A stretch of DNA of 64,000 nt from Pseudomonadota bacterium (GTDB taxonomy: Bacteria; Pseudomonadota; Alphaproteobacteria; Acetobacterales; Acetobacteraceae), in the NCBI GenBank assembly GCA_021818425.1, contig JAKAEC010000003.1, positions 1-64,000 of the forward strand, in the 5' to 3' direction. A program made the translations under genes and the position numbers. The notes under the pieces were generated by a model. That model did no database searches, was not told the DNA's origin, and was given only the letters and a program-made list of their open reading frames with translations. Positions 1 to 8,343 of this stretch are shown piece after piece. The first letter of the stretch is position 1. The number at the start of each line of letters is the position of its first letter.

Positions 1-80
1 ATCGTGCCTTCTCAAACCATGCCCGTGCGGCATCCTCGTCGGGGGAACATCTCGTTGAAGGCGCGCAGCGACAGGTTCAT
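1..80 (-). pseudogene. IS1595-like transposase, 5' fragment with frameshift, cut by window edge
   Basis: Read on the minus strand from an ATG at 80, the sequence begins MNLSLRAFNEMF and then hits a stop. Dropping one C from a run of five restores 'FPDEDAARAWFEKAR', which resembles the N-terminus of ISXO2/IS1595-type transposases (a short acidic 'FPDEDAA' segment ahead of a zinc-finger region). Only about 27 codons lie inside the window, so the catalytic part cannot be seen. The extra C suggests an inactive copy. The family call rests on a short motif and is moderate. No terminal inverted repeat could be confirmed between here and rnd. Confidence 0.45.
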
Positions 81-173
81 GATTTGTTCTGCATGTTGTG
101 GCCCGCTTAGTCAATTCGAGAGTTCCGTCATAAAATATCTGCCCTTCGTCGGCGCGGGCGGGGCGCAACGTGA

Positions 174-1337
174 TCACAGCTCGATGATCTTGATCCGCTT
201 GCCCTGGGTCGACAGCGCAATCTGTCCGCGGATCAGGCGAAGAGCCGTCTCGCCGAACATCTCGCGCCGCCAGCCTTCCAAAACCGGATTGGGAGCAGTT
301 TCGTCCAGGGCCAGGGCCTCGATCTCGTCGCTACCCGCCACAAGTCGAGGGGCGACATTGTTCTCTTCAGCCGCCGCTGCCAGCAGCACTTTCAAAAGTG
401 AAACTAAGGCCGGGGAAGCTTTCGGTGCATCGCGCTGGCGTTCCGGCCGGGGAAGGTCCGAATCGGGCATCGCCTTGGCCTCGGCGATGGCGGCCAGCAG
501 CGAGGCGCCGGATTTACCACTAGCAAACCCGGCGGAAATGCCACGCGCCTTGCTCAGCGCCTCGGCGTTGTCCGGCGCCAGAGAGGCGATTTCGGGAATC
601 TGCTCGTCCTTCAGCAGCCGCCCGCGCGGAATGTTGATGCGCTGGGCCTCGCGCTCTCGCCAAGCGGCGATGGCTTTTGCCAACCCCAGTTGGCGGCGGT
701 TGTTGGAGCGGATTTTCAAACGTTCCCAAGCGCGCTCTGGATCCACGCGGTACGTTTCGGGCCTGGTAAGCAGAGCCATTTCTTCAGCAACCCATTCCAG
801 CCTCCCTTCCTTCTCCAGCTTGGCCAACAGTTTTTCATAAACAACACGCAGATGCGTCACATCAGCGGCGGCATAGTTGACCTGTGACTTGGAGAGCGGC
901 CGTGCCGACCAGTCCGAGAACCGGTGAGCCTTGTCGATATGCCCGCCAGTAAGCGCTGCCACCAGTGAATCATACCCGACCTGGTCACCAAACCCGGCCA
1001 CCATGGCGGCCACCTGGGTATCAAACAAAGGCGTTGGAACGGCATCGAACAGAAGCAGGAAGATTTCCACGTCCTGACGGCAGGCATGGAACACTTTTAT
1101 CACGTCTGGCTTGGCGAGCAGTTTGCCGAGGGGACTGAGGTCCATACCAGGGGCCATCGAATCCACTACCGCCACGTCGCGGGCGCCCGCGATCTGCACC
1201 AGACAAAGCTCGGGATAATATGTCTTCTCGCGCATGAACTCAGTGTCCACCGTAACGAAGGCATCCTCTTCCAAACGCTCGCAAAGGGCGGTTAAAGCCT
1301 CACTGGTTGCAATGAATTCGATCTCGTTTTCGTTCAT
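174..1337 (-). CDS. rnd: Ribonuclease D
   Basis: 3'-5' exoribonuclease of the DEDDy family that trims tRNA and other stable RNA precursors in the cytoplasm. About 387 residues. The three exonuclease motifs are visible: 'VDTEF' near the N-terminus, 'HACRQDVEIF' and 'YAAADVTHL'. An HRDC-type RNA-binding region follows ('NNRRQLGLAKAIAAWRE'). The ORF track extends upstream to 1454, but I place the start at the ATG at 1337 (MNENEIEF), which has a GGGAAGAG Shine-Dalgarno just upstream; the longer version would run into aspS. It is divergent from aspS with about 62 bp between starts, so the two promoters share this gap. Confidence 0.93.
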   Translation of the reverse strand: MNENEIEFIATSEALTALCERLEEDAFVTVDTEFMREKTYYPELCLVQIAGARDVAVVDSMAPGMDLSPLGKLLAKPDVIKVFHACRQDVEIFLLLFDAVPTPLFDTQVAAMVAGFGDQVGYDSLVAALTGGHIDKAHRFSDWSARPLSKSQVNYAAADVTHLRVVYEKLLAKLEKEGRLEWVAEEMALLTRPETYRVDPERAWERLKIRSNNRRQLGLAKAIAAWREREAQRINIPRGRLLKDEQIPEIASLAPDNAEALSKARGISAGFASGKSGASLLAAIAEAKAMPDSDLPRPERQRDAPKASPALVSLLKVLLAAAAEENNVAPRLVAGSDEIEALALDETAPNPVLEGWRREMFGETALRLIRGQIALSTQGKRIKIIEL

Positions 1338-1399
1338 GTCTCTTCCCATAGCCCCGAGGCAGCTTGACAGGAAGCAGGGCAAAGGCTCTTTCCCCGCGC

Positions 1400-3196
1400 A
1401 TGGAACAGTTTCACGCCTACCGTACCCATCATTGCGCTGCACTTCGGGCGGCAAACATCGGCCAAATGGCCCGGCTTTCCGGCTGGGTACATGCCAAGCG
1501 TGACCACGGCGGTCTGCTGTTCATCGATCTACGGGATCATTACGGGTTGACGCAGTGCGTGTTCCCTTCGGGTTCGGCCGCCTTCGCGGCGGCTGAAGCG
1601 GTACGCGTCGAGTCGGTTATTACCGTCACGGGCGAGGTTGTGGCCCGGGCCGAGGGCACAACCAACGCCAAGTTGCCAACCGGCGATGTAGAACTGCGGG
1701 TGGCCAAGATGGTACTGGAAGGCCCCGCCGAAGTACTTCCGATGCAGGTGGCGGGCAACGAGAACTACCCCGACGAGCTGCGGTTGAAATACCGCTTCCT
1801 GGATTTGCGGCGCGAGCAGGTGCACAAGAACATCATGCTGCGCGCCGGGGTTGTCTCCAGCTTCCGCCGCCGCATGATCGAGGCCGGATTCACCGAGTTC
1901 CAGACGCCGATCCTCACTGCCTCGTCGCCAGAGGGCGCGCGCGACTTCCTGGTGCCCGCCCGCAACCATCCCGGCAAATTCTACGCCCTGCCCCAGGCCC
2001 CACAACAATTCAAGCAATTGCTCATGGTGGCAGGATTCGACCGCTACTTCCAGATAGCCCCCTGCTTCCGCGATGAAGCCTCCCGCGCCGACCGCAGCCC
2101 GGGCGAGTTCTATCAGCTCGATTTCGAGATGAGCTTCGTCACTCAGGAGGACGTGTTCAACACAATCGAACCGATCCTACACGGCGTGTTCGACGAATTC
2201 GCCAATGGTCGGGAGGTGGGAAAGCCGCCTTTTGTCCGTATCCCCTATGATGAAGCCCTACTTAAATACGGCTCGGACAAGCCGGATTTACGCAACCCGA
2301 TCATTATCAGGGACGTGACGGAAGCCTTCCGCGGGTCCTCCTTTGGGCTGTTCGCCAAGATCGTCGAGGGTGGTGGCATCGTGCGCGCCATTCCCGCACC
2401 AGGTGCGGGCGGCAACCCGCGCTCGTTCTTTGACAAGCTAAATGAATGGGCACGCGCCGAGGGCGCTGGGGGCTTGGGTTACATCACTTTCAACGAAGCT
2501 GGCCCGCAGGGACCGATCGCTAGGAACCTCGCAGCCGACCGCGCCGAGCAGATCCGCGAGATCTGCGGATTAGGTGCTGGCGATGCGGTGTTCTTCGCCG
2601 CTGGCTCGCCGGATGCCGCAGCGAAGTTTGCCGGCACAGTGCGCACACGAGTTGGAAACGAGCTTGGGTTGGTCAAGGAAGGCGAGTTCAAGTTCTGCTG
2701 GATCGTCGATTTCCCAATGTTCGAGTATGATGAGGAGCTGAAGCAGGTAGTGTTTTCCCACAACCCGTTCTCCATGCCCCAGGGTGGGATGGACGCGCTG
2801 CAGAACCAGGACCCGCTGACCATCAAAGCCTTCCAGTACGATATCGTGTGCAATGGCATCGAGTTGTCATCTGGTGCCATCCGCAACCATCGACCAGACA
2901 TTATGCTTAAAGCGTTCGAAATTGCCGGGTATGGCGCGGATGAGGTGGAGGCTCGCTTTGGCGGAATGCTGAACGCCTTCCGCTACGGTGCGCCGCCGCA
3001 TGGCGGCTCCGCGCCAGGCATCGACCGAATCGTAATGCTGCTAGCCGATGAACCAAGTATCCGTGAGGTGATAGCATTTCCACTCAACCAACAGGGCGAG
3101 GATTTGATGATGGGCGCGCCCGCCCCGGTGCCGGCAAACCGGCTGAAGGAGCTCTCCATCGCACTAGCGCTGCCGCCGAAAGTGGCAAAAAGTTGA
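1400..3196 (+). CDS. aspS: Aspartyl-tRNA synthetase, bacterial type
   Basis: Class II synthetase that charges tRNA with aspartate. About 598 residues, the normal length for the bacterial type with an inserted GAD domain. Visible parts: the N-terminal OB-fold anticodon-binding domain ('[13 protein letters not shown]', 'IDLRDHYG'), class II motif 2 ('[19 protein letters not shown]') and motif 3 near the C-terminus ('[14 protein letters not shown]'). The track starts at 1364, but the ATG at 1400 gives the family-like start [10 protein letters not shown]. If this genome lacks a tRNA-dependent asparagine synthetase the enzyme should be discriminating, while many alphaproteobacteria have the non-discriminating form that also charges tRNA-Asn; sequence reading does not settle this. 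A strong terminator follows. Confidence 0.97.
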   Translation: MEQFHAYRTHHCAALRAANIGQMARLSGWVHAKRDHGGLLFIDLRDHYGLTQCVFPSGSAAFAAAEAVRVESVITVTGEVVARAEGTTNAKLPTGDVELRVAKMVLEGPAEVLPMQVAGNENYPDELRLKYRFLDLRREQVHKNIMLRAGVVSSFRRRMIEAGFTEFQTPILTASSPEGARDFLVPARNHPGKFYALPQAPQQFKQLLMVAGFDRYFQIAPCFRDEASRADRSPGEFYQLDFEMSFVTQEDVFNTIEPILHGVFDEFANGREVGKPPFVRIPYDEALLKYGSDKPDLRNPIIIRDVTEAFRGSSFGLFAKIVEGGGIVRAIPAPGAGGNPRSFFDKLNEWARAEGAGGLGYITFNEAGPQGPIARNLAADRAEQIREICGLGAGDAVFFAAGSPDAAAKFAGTVRTRVGNELGLVKEGEFKFCWIVDFPMFEYDEELKQVVFSHNPFSMPQGGMDALQNQDPLTIKAFQYDIVCNGIELSSGAIRNHRPDIMLKAFEIAGYGADEVEARFGGMLNAFRYGAPPHGGSAPGIDRIVMLLADEPSIREVIAFPLNQQGEDLMMGAPAPVPANRLKELSIALALPPKVAKS

Positions 3197-3227
3197 TCTG
3201 GCCGCTTTCTGTTTTTGCGTGACAAAC

Positions 3228-3263
3228 ATGCCGCCTTCCTTCACGAAGGCGGCATTACTTTTA
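3228..3263 (+). terminator. Rho-independent terminator after aspS
   Basis: An 11-bp perfect stem ATGCCGCCTTC / GAAGGCGGCAT around a 6-nt loop, followed by TACTTTTA. It lies 30 bp past the aspS stop and separates aspS from the pst genes. Confidence 0.8.
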
Positions 3264-3304
3264 TGCCGGCACGCCCGCACATGCACACATAGCGTAACCG
3301 AAGC

Positions 3305-3333
3305 TTCACATTAATGTCATCTTAATGTCACAG
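3305..3333 (+). promoter_or_regulatory. Probable PHO box (PhoB-binding direct repeats)
   Basis: TTAATGTCATC is followed by TTAATGTCAC, giving TGTCA repeats with an 11-bp period, which is the spacing of PHO-box half-sites; a weaker third copy (CTTCACA) lies one period upstream. It sits directly ahead of pstB-phoU-phoB, the expected target of PhoB. The first in-frame pstB ATG in the ORF track (3325) lies inside the repeat, which argues for a downstream start codon. Confidence 0.7.
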
Positions 3334-3354
3334 AACACGCCTATGGAGACGCAT

Positions 3355-4179
3355 ATGGAAGTCGCGAGTCACAATATGCCCCCGGAAGCCGTCGTGCCCG
3401 CCGCCTTGCAAATAGCCCCTTTGGCCGAACCCCGTGTTTCTGTCCGGAATCTGAACTTCTACTACGGCGAAACACACGCGCTGAAGAATATCTCGATCAA
3501 CTTTCCAGACCGCCAGACCACGGCGATGATCGGCCCTTCGGGCTGTGGCAAATCAACGCTGCTGCGGGTTATGAACCGCATGTATGACCTCTACCCAGGC
3601 CAACGCGCCGAGGGCGAGGTGATGATGGGTGCGGATAATTTGATTGCCCCAAACCTAGATTTGAACAAGCTGCGCCGACGCGTGGGCATGGTGTTCCAGA
3701 AACCCACCCCATTCCCCAAATCCATTTATGAAAACGTTATGTTCGGCGTACGCCTGCACGAAAAGCTCTCAAAGGCCGAGGCGCATGAACGCGTGGAATG
3801 GGCGCTGACCCGCGCGGCATTGTGGGGCGAGGTGAAGGACCGGCTACATGCTTCCGCCCTTGGGCTTTCCGGCGGACAGCAGCAGCGGCTTTGCATCGCG
3901 CGCTCCATCGCCGTACGACCGGATGTCTTGCTACTAGATGAGCCAACCTCAGCGCTCGATCCGATCAGCACATTGAAAATCGAGGAGCTGGTCGACGAGT
4001 TAAAGCAAGATTTCTGCATCGTTATCGTGACCCACAATATGCAACAGGCCGGGCGCTGCGCCGACCAGGTGGCATTTTTCTACCTGGGCGAGCTGGTGGA
4101 GGCTGGGCCCTCCAGCCAGATTTTTACCGCCCCACGTGAACGCAAAACCCAGGAATATATCACCGGCCGGTTCGGCTAA
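3355..4179 (+). CDS. pstB: Phosphate ABC transporter ATP-binding protein PstB
   Basis: ATPase that powers high-affinity phosphate uptake through PstSCA. Walker A 'GPSGCGKST', the signature 'LSGGQQQRL', Walker B '[13 protein letters not shown]' and the H-loop 'VTHN' are all intact, as are PstB-type features ('[13 protein letters not shown]'). The track begins at 3325, inside the PHO box. I prefer ATG 3355, which has GGAG 6 nt upstream; ATG 3376 is also possible and would suit a transcript starting just past the PHO box. pstS, pstC and pstA are not next to it: aspS lies immediately upstream. phoU and phoB follow closely, so this is a truncated pst-pho cluster with its own promoter. Confidence 0.95.
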   Translation: MEVASHNMPPEAVVPAALQIAPLAEPRVSVRNLNFYYGETHALKNISINFPDRQTTAMIGPSGCGKSTLLRVMNRMYDLYPGQRAEGEVMMGADNLIAPNLDLNKLRRRVGMVFQKPTPFPKSIYENVMFGVRLHEKLSKAEAHERVEWALTRAALWGEVKDRLHASALGLSGGQQQRLCIARSIAVRPDVLLLDEPTSALDPISTLKIEELVDELKQDFCIVIVTHNMQQAGRCADQVAFFYLGELVEAGPSSQIFTAPRERKTQEYITGRFG

Positions 4180-4195
4180 CGAAAGACCAACAGCC

Positions 4196-4915
4196 ATGCC
4201 AGACGAACCGAAACATATCGTTACTAGCTTTGAGGCGGATCTTAAGAAGCTTCGGGACATGATCGCCAATATGGGCGGGCTAGTGGAGCGCGCGGTGGCT
4301 GATGCCGCCCAAGCGCTGCTTACCCACGACCCGGACATCGCCACCCGCGTCATCGAGGGCGACGCCCGGATCAATGCCGAGCAGCATAATGTCGAGCAGT
4401 TCACCGTGCGACTGCTGGCGCTGCGCCAGCCTGTGGCGGATGATCTGCGTCAAGCGATCCAGGCGCTAAAGGTTGTGACCGACCTCGAGCGGATCGGCGA
4501 TTATGCCTCGAACATTGCTAAGCGCAGCATTGTTATCAACCAGGTAGCGAGCAATTTCCCGCTAGCAGGGCTGGGACAAATGGCCATGCTCGTGCAACAG
4601 AATTTGAAGGCCAGCATCGACATTGTGGGCGAGGCCGACCCGCAGAAGGCAATCATGGTCTGGCGGGCCGACCAGATGGTAGACGATCTCTACAACACAA
4701 TTTTTCGTGAGCTAATTACCTACATGATGGAGGATGCGCGCAACATCTCGGCCTGCACGCATCTAATGTTCATCGCCAAGAACCTAGAACGCATCGGTGA
4801 CCACACTACCAACATCGCCGAACTAACTTATTATGCCGTTACCGGGCAGAATCTCCCAGATTACCGCCCCAAGGGCGACATCACTTCAACCTACATGGCG
4901 GCCTCGTCCGATTGA
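4196..4915 (+). CDS. phoU: Phosphate signalling regulator PhoU
   Basis: Helical adaptor that links the Pst transporter to the PhoR kinase and keeps the Pho regulon off when phosphate is plentiful. About 239 residues with two PhoU repeats, each carrying the metal-binding-type signature ('TDLERIGDYASNIAKR' and 'KNLERIGDHTTNIAE'). The track start at 4136 overlaps pstB; ATG 4196 (MPDEPKHIVTSF) matches family N-termini and lies 16 bp after the pstB stop. Its stop overlaps or abuts phoB, which suggests one PhoB-controlled transcript. Confidence 0.95.
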   Translation: MPDEPKHIVTSFEADLKKLRDMIANMGGLVERAVADAAQALLTHDPDIATRVIEGDARINAEQHNVEQFTVRLLALRQPVADDLRQAIQALKVVTDLERIGDYASNIAKRSIVINQVASNFPLAGLGQMAMLVQQNLKASIDIVGEADPQKAIMVWRADQMVDDLYNTIFRELITYMMEDARNISACTHLMFIAKNLERIGDHTTNIAELTYYAVTGQNLPDYRPKGDITSTYMAASSD

Positions 4916-4917
4916 GC

Positions 4918-5625
4918 ATGTCCGAAGCGAATAAACCATATGTACTCATCGTCGAAGATGAAGCGCCACTGGTCACGCTGCTGCGCTATAATCTTGAAAA
5001 GCAGGGTTTCCGGGTGGAAGATGCGGGCGATGGCGGCGAGGCACTGACCCGTATCACCGAAGCACCGCCGGATCTGTTATTGCTCGACTGGATGCTGCCG
5101 ACCATGTCCGGCATCGAACTTTGCCGTCAGCTTCGCCGTCGCCCAGCCACCCGCACCTTGCCCATCATCATGCTCACCGCTAGGGCCGAGGAACAGGATG
5201 CCGTGCGCGGGCTGGATACCGGGGCGGATGACTACATCACCAAGCCCTTCTCGACCGAGGCACTAATCGCACGTATTCGCGCTCTCCTGCGCCGCGCCGG
5301 CTCGGTGCCGCAAAAAAACAAGCTCGCCTTTCATGATATCTCACTAGATCCAGCCTCCCACCGGGTGCTGCGCAACGGCCGCACACTCCATCTGGGGCCG
5401 ACAGAATTTCGGCTTCTGGAATTTTTCCTACGTCATCCCAAACGCGTGTTCTCGCGGGAGGATGTGCTGAACGCTGTTTGGGGCCGGGACATTCATGTGG
5501 AGCCGCGCACAGTGGATGTGCATATCCGCCGACTACGCAAGGCCATCAACGGTCCTGGTGAAATTGATGTTGTCCGTACGGTTCGCGCAGCGGGTTACGC
5601 ACTTGACCTGGAAGAGGTGATATAG
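4918..5625 (+). CDS. phoB: Phosphate regulon response regulator PhoB
   Basis: OmpR-family regulator that binds PHO boxes when phosphorylated. Receiver domain at about residues 5-120 with acidic pocket 'VEDEAP', phosphoacceptor in 'LLLDWMLP' and lysine in 'YITKPFS'; a C-terminal winged helix follows ('RTVDVHIRRLRKAI'). About 235 residues, normal length. Two starts are possible: TTG at 4912, overlapping the phoU stop as TTGA, or ATG at 4918; I list the ATG. No PhoR kinase lies in the window. The gene is the last of the pst-phoU-phoB run and is followed by a hairpin. Confidence 0.93.
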   Translation: MSEANKPYVLIVEDEAPLVTLLRYNLEKQGFRVEDAGDGGEALTRITEAPPDLLLLDWMLPTMSGIELCRQLRRRPATRTLPIIMLTARAEEQDAVRGLDTGADDYITKPFSTEALIARIRALLRRAGSVPQKNKLAFHDISLDPASHRVLRNGRTLHLGPTEFRLLEFFLRHPKRVFSREDVLNAVWGRDIHVEPRTVDVHIRRLRKAINGPGEIDVVRTVRAAGYALDLEEVI

Positions 5626-5639
5626 AGGAAGAGGGCATC

Positions 5640-5664
5640 GTTTGCCCTGCTTCGCTGGGCAAAC
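5640..5664. terminator. Hairpin between convergent phoB and truncated regulator
   Basis: GTTTGCCC / GGGCAAAC form an 8-bp perfect stem around a 9-nt loop, 14 bp after the phoB stop. There is no strong T-tract, so it is a weak terminator candidate. Confidence 0.45.
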
Positions 5665-5722
5665 AGGTGGCAGAATAAAATTGGCGCGTTCCGCTGAAAT
5701 CTGGATATGCCGGTGCCTTGAC

Positions 5723-6103
5723 TCAAATCGGTTTGTTGATGCTTCCGCGCCGGGCCAACCCCTCCACACGTGCGAGCAACTCTGAAAATGCGAAAGGCTT
5801 CGCGAGGTAGTCGTCTCCTCCCGCCTGCAAACCCGCAACCTTGGCAGCGGCCTCGCCCAACCCAGAGAGAATCAGCACCGGCGCATCCACACCGCTAGCA
5901 CGTAACCCGGGGAGTAGATTGAGGCCATCCTCGTTCTCCGGCAACACCCGATCCAAAATGATAACGTCGAACTGCTCCGCGACTGCGCGCTCTCGACCGG
6001 CGGCAGCGCTGTTAGCATAGATTGCGTTATGGCCCGCTTCGCGCAGCCCCTTGATGATGAAGCCGGCGACATTTTTATCGTCCTCAATCAGCAGAACTCT
6101 CAC
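5723..6103 (-). CDS. Response regulator, receiver domain only (truncated OmpR type)
   Basis: A CheY-like receiver of 126 residues. The acidic pocket ('LLIEDDKN'), the phosphoacceptor region ('VIILDRVLPENEDG') and the conserved lysine ('YLAKPFAFSELL') are present. The sequence stops at 'LARRGSINKPI', exactly at the linker where two-component regulators of the OmpR type normally continue into a winged-helix DNA-binding domain. The 100 bp past the stop show no recognisable remainder of that domain. Start is GTG at 6103. It may be a pseudogene or a free-standing receiver. No histidine kinase is adjacent. It is convergent with phoB. Confidence 0.7.
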   Translation of the reverse strand: MRVLLIEDDKNVAGFIIKGLREAGHNAIYANSAAAGRERAVAEQFDVIILDRVLPENEDGLNLLPGLRASGVDAPVLILSGLGEAAAKVAGLQAGGDDYLAKPFAFSELLARVEGLARRGSINKPI

Positions 6104-6268
6104 TCAGCCCCCCGTAATTATGCTGTGTCTTATGTCGGGCGCGACAGATAGCATGCCAGCGAACTTTACCTTAACCGGCAATATTTATTGATAGAACGCT
6201 ACTTCCACGCCCGAAAATGCATAAATATGGATACAGTGGTAGCTTAACATAGACAGGAAGGCCGGGGG

Positions 6269-7243
6269 TTGCGAAGCATTTTCATCGTTGGGTCATCTTT
6301 TTGCGGCTCGACGATCATCGGAAACACATTGAATAGCCACTCTCAGGTTTTTCATGCCGGAGAGGTGGATCGATTGTCTTTGTTCAGACGCTATCATGGC
6401 GCGGACGAGACGTATCTACTGAATAGCTGCGGACTATGCGGGCTGGACGACAAGGCGCATTGCCCTGTCTGGGACGATTTGCCTCCTCCCCCGGCAACAC
6501 CACAGGAAGCCGTTTCGCTCTACCGCACGCTAATGGCGCGCGGCGGCAAGGAGGTAGCTCTGGATGGTTCCAAAAATGTAGACTGGCTGGCATATCTGCA
6601 CGATCACGGATTGCGGAACGCGGGCGCAATCCTTTTGTCGCGAAATCCGCTGGCATTTGCCAAAAGCCACCGTGACGCCACGGGTGCGCCGGTCTGGCAG
6701 GGCGTGGAGATCTGGCGCAACATCTATAACCATACGCTACGCAGCTTGATCACGCGACAGATTCCCTTCATCTCGATGCGCCATGCGGACCTAACGAGTA
6801 ATCCCCAAGGATTTTACGCCCGGCTTCTGGAGTTCATGGGGCTCGACGGCATGGTGGACGTGGAACAGTATTTCCAATTTCCAGTGCATGCTTTGGGCGG
6901 CAACGTGGGCGCGTTCGTGCGCTACCGCGACTTCAATACCCAACGGTACGAAGCGCGGGAGGCGCAGAACAAACGCCCGCTCGGCGTCATGGAGATCGAG
7001 GAAAAGCAAGCCAGACAGAAGCGCGGCGGCACTTGGCGAGACACCGCCTGGATGCAGTCGATTCCCGACGCCGAGGCTGGCGCGGCACTGAATCTTCCAG
7101 GCGTTGCAGACACTATGTCGCTGCTTGGCTACTCGGCCTACGAGCTATTCATGGCCAAGCAGAAATGGCGGCTCACTCAGTCACCCCGCACGCTGCTGCG
7201 CGACGGGGTGAAGCTCCTGCGGAGCAACCGGACTGGCTGTTAG
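6269..7243 (+). CDS. Sulfotransferase family protein
   Basis: Likely cytosolic PAPS-dependent sulfotransferase of about 324 residues. The N-terminus holds the P-loop-like PAPS-binding motif ('IVGSSFCGSTIIGNTL'), and 'LLSRNPLAFAKSHRD' matches the 3'-phosphate-binding segment with its Arg and Ser. A short cysteine cluster, 'CGLCG' followed by a further Cys about ten residues on, might hold a metal; this is inference. The start is TTG at 6269 with purine-rich GGAAGGCCGGGGG ahead. The acceptor (lipid, sugar or protein) cannot be named. It stands alone between a broken regulator and an oxidoreductase on the other strand, so context gives little help. Confidence 0.75.
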   Translation: MRSIFIVGSSFCGSTIIGNTLNSHSQVFHAGEVDRLSLFRRYHGADETYLLNSCGLCGLDDKAHCPVWDDLPPPPATPQEAVSLYRTLMARGGKEVALDGSKNVDWLAYLHDHGLRNAGAILLSRNPLAFAKSHRDATGAPVWQGVEIWRNIYNHTLRSLITRQIPFISMRHADLTSNPQGFYARLLEFMGLDGMVDVEQYFQFPVHALGGNVGAFVRYRDFNTQRYEAREAQNKRPLGVMEIEEKQARQKRGGTWRDTAWMQSIPDAEAGAALNLPGVADTMSLLGYSAYELFMAKQKWRLTQSPRTLLRDGVKLLRSNRTGC

Positions 7244-8343
7244 CGGAACCGCATCGGGTCAATATCGCGGATGATGCTTGCCCCCTCCCCCGGATCCTCG
7301 TGCTTCACCAAGGCAGCAATTAGGGCGGAAGCGGCGGGTGCCGTCTGGATGCCATAGCCACCCTGGCCCACCGCCCAAAAAAACCCTTCTACTGCATTGT
7401 CGTACCCAAACGCCAAGGATCTGTCCGGCGAGAATGTGCGCAAGCCTGCCCAGCTGTGCTCGACGCGCTTCACCTCGATCTTCAACGCCCGTTGCATGCG
7501 GTCGATACCTATGGCGATGTCCAACTCATCCGGCTGGACGTCGTGCGGTACATCCGGTGTCTCGTCGCAAGGGGTGACCATCAGCCGCGTACGAGCCTCG
7601 GCCCGTATATACCAGTCGTGCGCGGCAGATTGCACAAGAGGCCAATGTTCCACCTCATAGGGCGCCGGGTCGATGATGGCGGCGGTACGACGGCAGGGCA
7701 CCAAGCCAATGGGCGCTAAGCCCGCTATCTTCGCTACCTCGTCGCCCCAGGCGCCGGCAGCATTCACCACGATGGGCGCGGTAATAGTAAGCCCACCGGA
7801 GGTCTCCACCGCCCACGCGCGATTCTTGCGCTCTATGCGTCCGGCGCGATTGCGCAACATTACCTGCCCGCCGCCCTGGCGCAGCTTGCGTAGAAAATAT
7901 TGGTGCAGCCCCGCTACATCCATGTCGAACCCGTCCGCTTCCAACCCGGCGCGTGTGGCATAGCCGTCAATGATGGCAGGGCAAAGCATCTTGGCCCTAG
8001 CGAGAGAGATCTCCTCAATACCAAGATTCTGCGCGATGAGCTCATCAAGCTGCCGCCCCTGGTCGGCAGGAGCGAGGTAGAGAATCGCCCGATCCACCGC
8101 CAAATGGTCCGTGCCAATATCATCCGGTGGGTTTTTATAGAATTCACGGGAGAGGCCGGTGAGCACGCGCACATCCGGCGGACCATAATTGCGGATCCAG
8201 ATAGCGGCAGAACGGCCAGTGGTGTGGAACCCCGCCTGCTCCTCGGCCTCCAACAGGGCCACACGGTGTGTGGGGATAAGACGGGCGGAGATTGAGGCGC
8301 CGACCATCCCAGCACCGATCACAATCACATCGAACTGGCTCAT
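7240..8343 (-). CDS. FAD-dependent oxidoreductase, DAO family (DadA/glycine-oxidase-like)
   Basis: Probable amino-acid or other amine oxidase or dehydrogenase of the DAO fold, about 367 residues. The N-terminus carries the FAD-binding Rossmann motif ('VIVIGAGMVGASISARL') followed by 'HTTGRSAA'. The C-terminus has the second FAD-contact region ('FFWAVGQGGYGIQTAP'). I start at ATG 8343 rather than the track's 8403, because the Rossmann motif then sits at residue 5 and the ATG overlaps the stop of the upstream hydrolase by one base (TGATG). The substrate is unknown. The two genes are almost certainly co-transcribed. Confidence 0.85.
   Translation of the reverse strand: MSQFDVIVIGAGMVGASISARLIPTHRVALLEAEEQAGFHTTGRSAAIWIRNYGPPDVRVLTGLSREFYKNPPDDIGTDHLAVDRAILYLAPADQGRQLDELIAQNLGIEEISLARAKMLCPAIIDGYATRAGLEADGFDMDVAGLHQYFLRKLRQGGGQVMLRNRAGRIERKNRAWAVETSGGLTITAPIVVNAAGAWGDEVAKIAGLAPIGLVPCRRTAAIIDPAPYEVEHWPLVQSAAHDWYIRAEARTRLMVTPCDETPDVPHDVQPDELDIAIGIDRMQRALKIEVKRVEHSWAGLRTFSPDRSLAFGYDNAVEGFFWAVGQGGYGIQTAPAASALIAALVKHEDPGEGASIIRDIDPMRFR

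Noticed and set aside
4-840. Long plus-strand ORF (278 aa)
   Set aside because: It is antisense to rnd and to the transposase fragment, has low-complexity Ser/Arg-rich content and no family features; a shadow ORF.
2479-2901. 140-aa minus-strand ORF
   Set aside because: It is fully antisense to the conserved core of aspS.
5626-5722. Remainder of the response regulator's DNA-binding domain
   Set aside because: All three minus-strand frames after the stop were read and none shows a winged-helix pattern.
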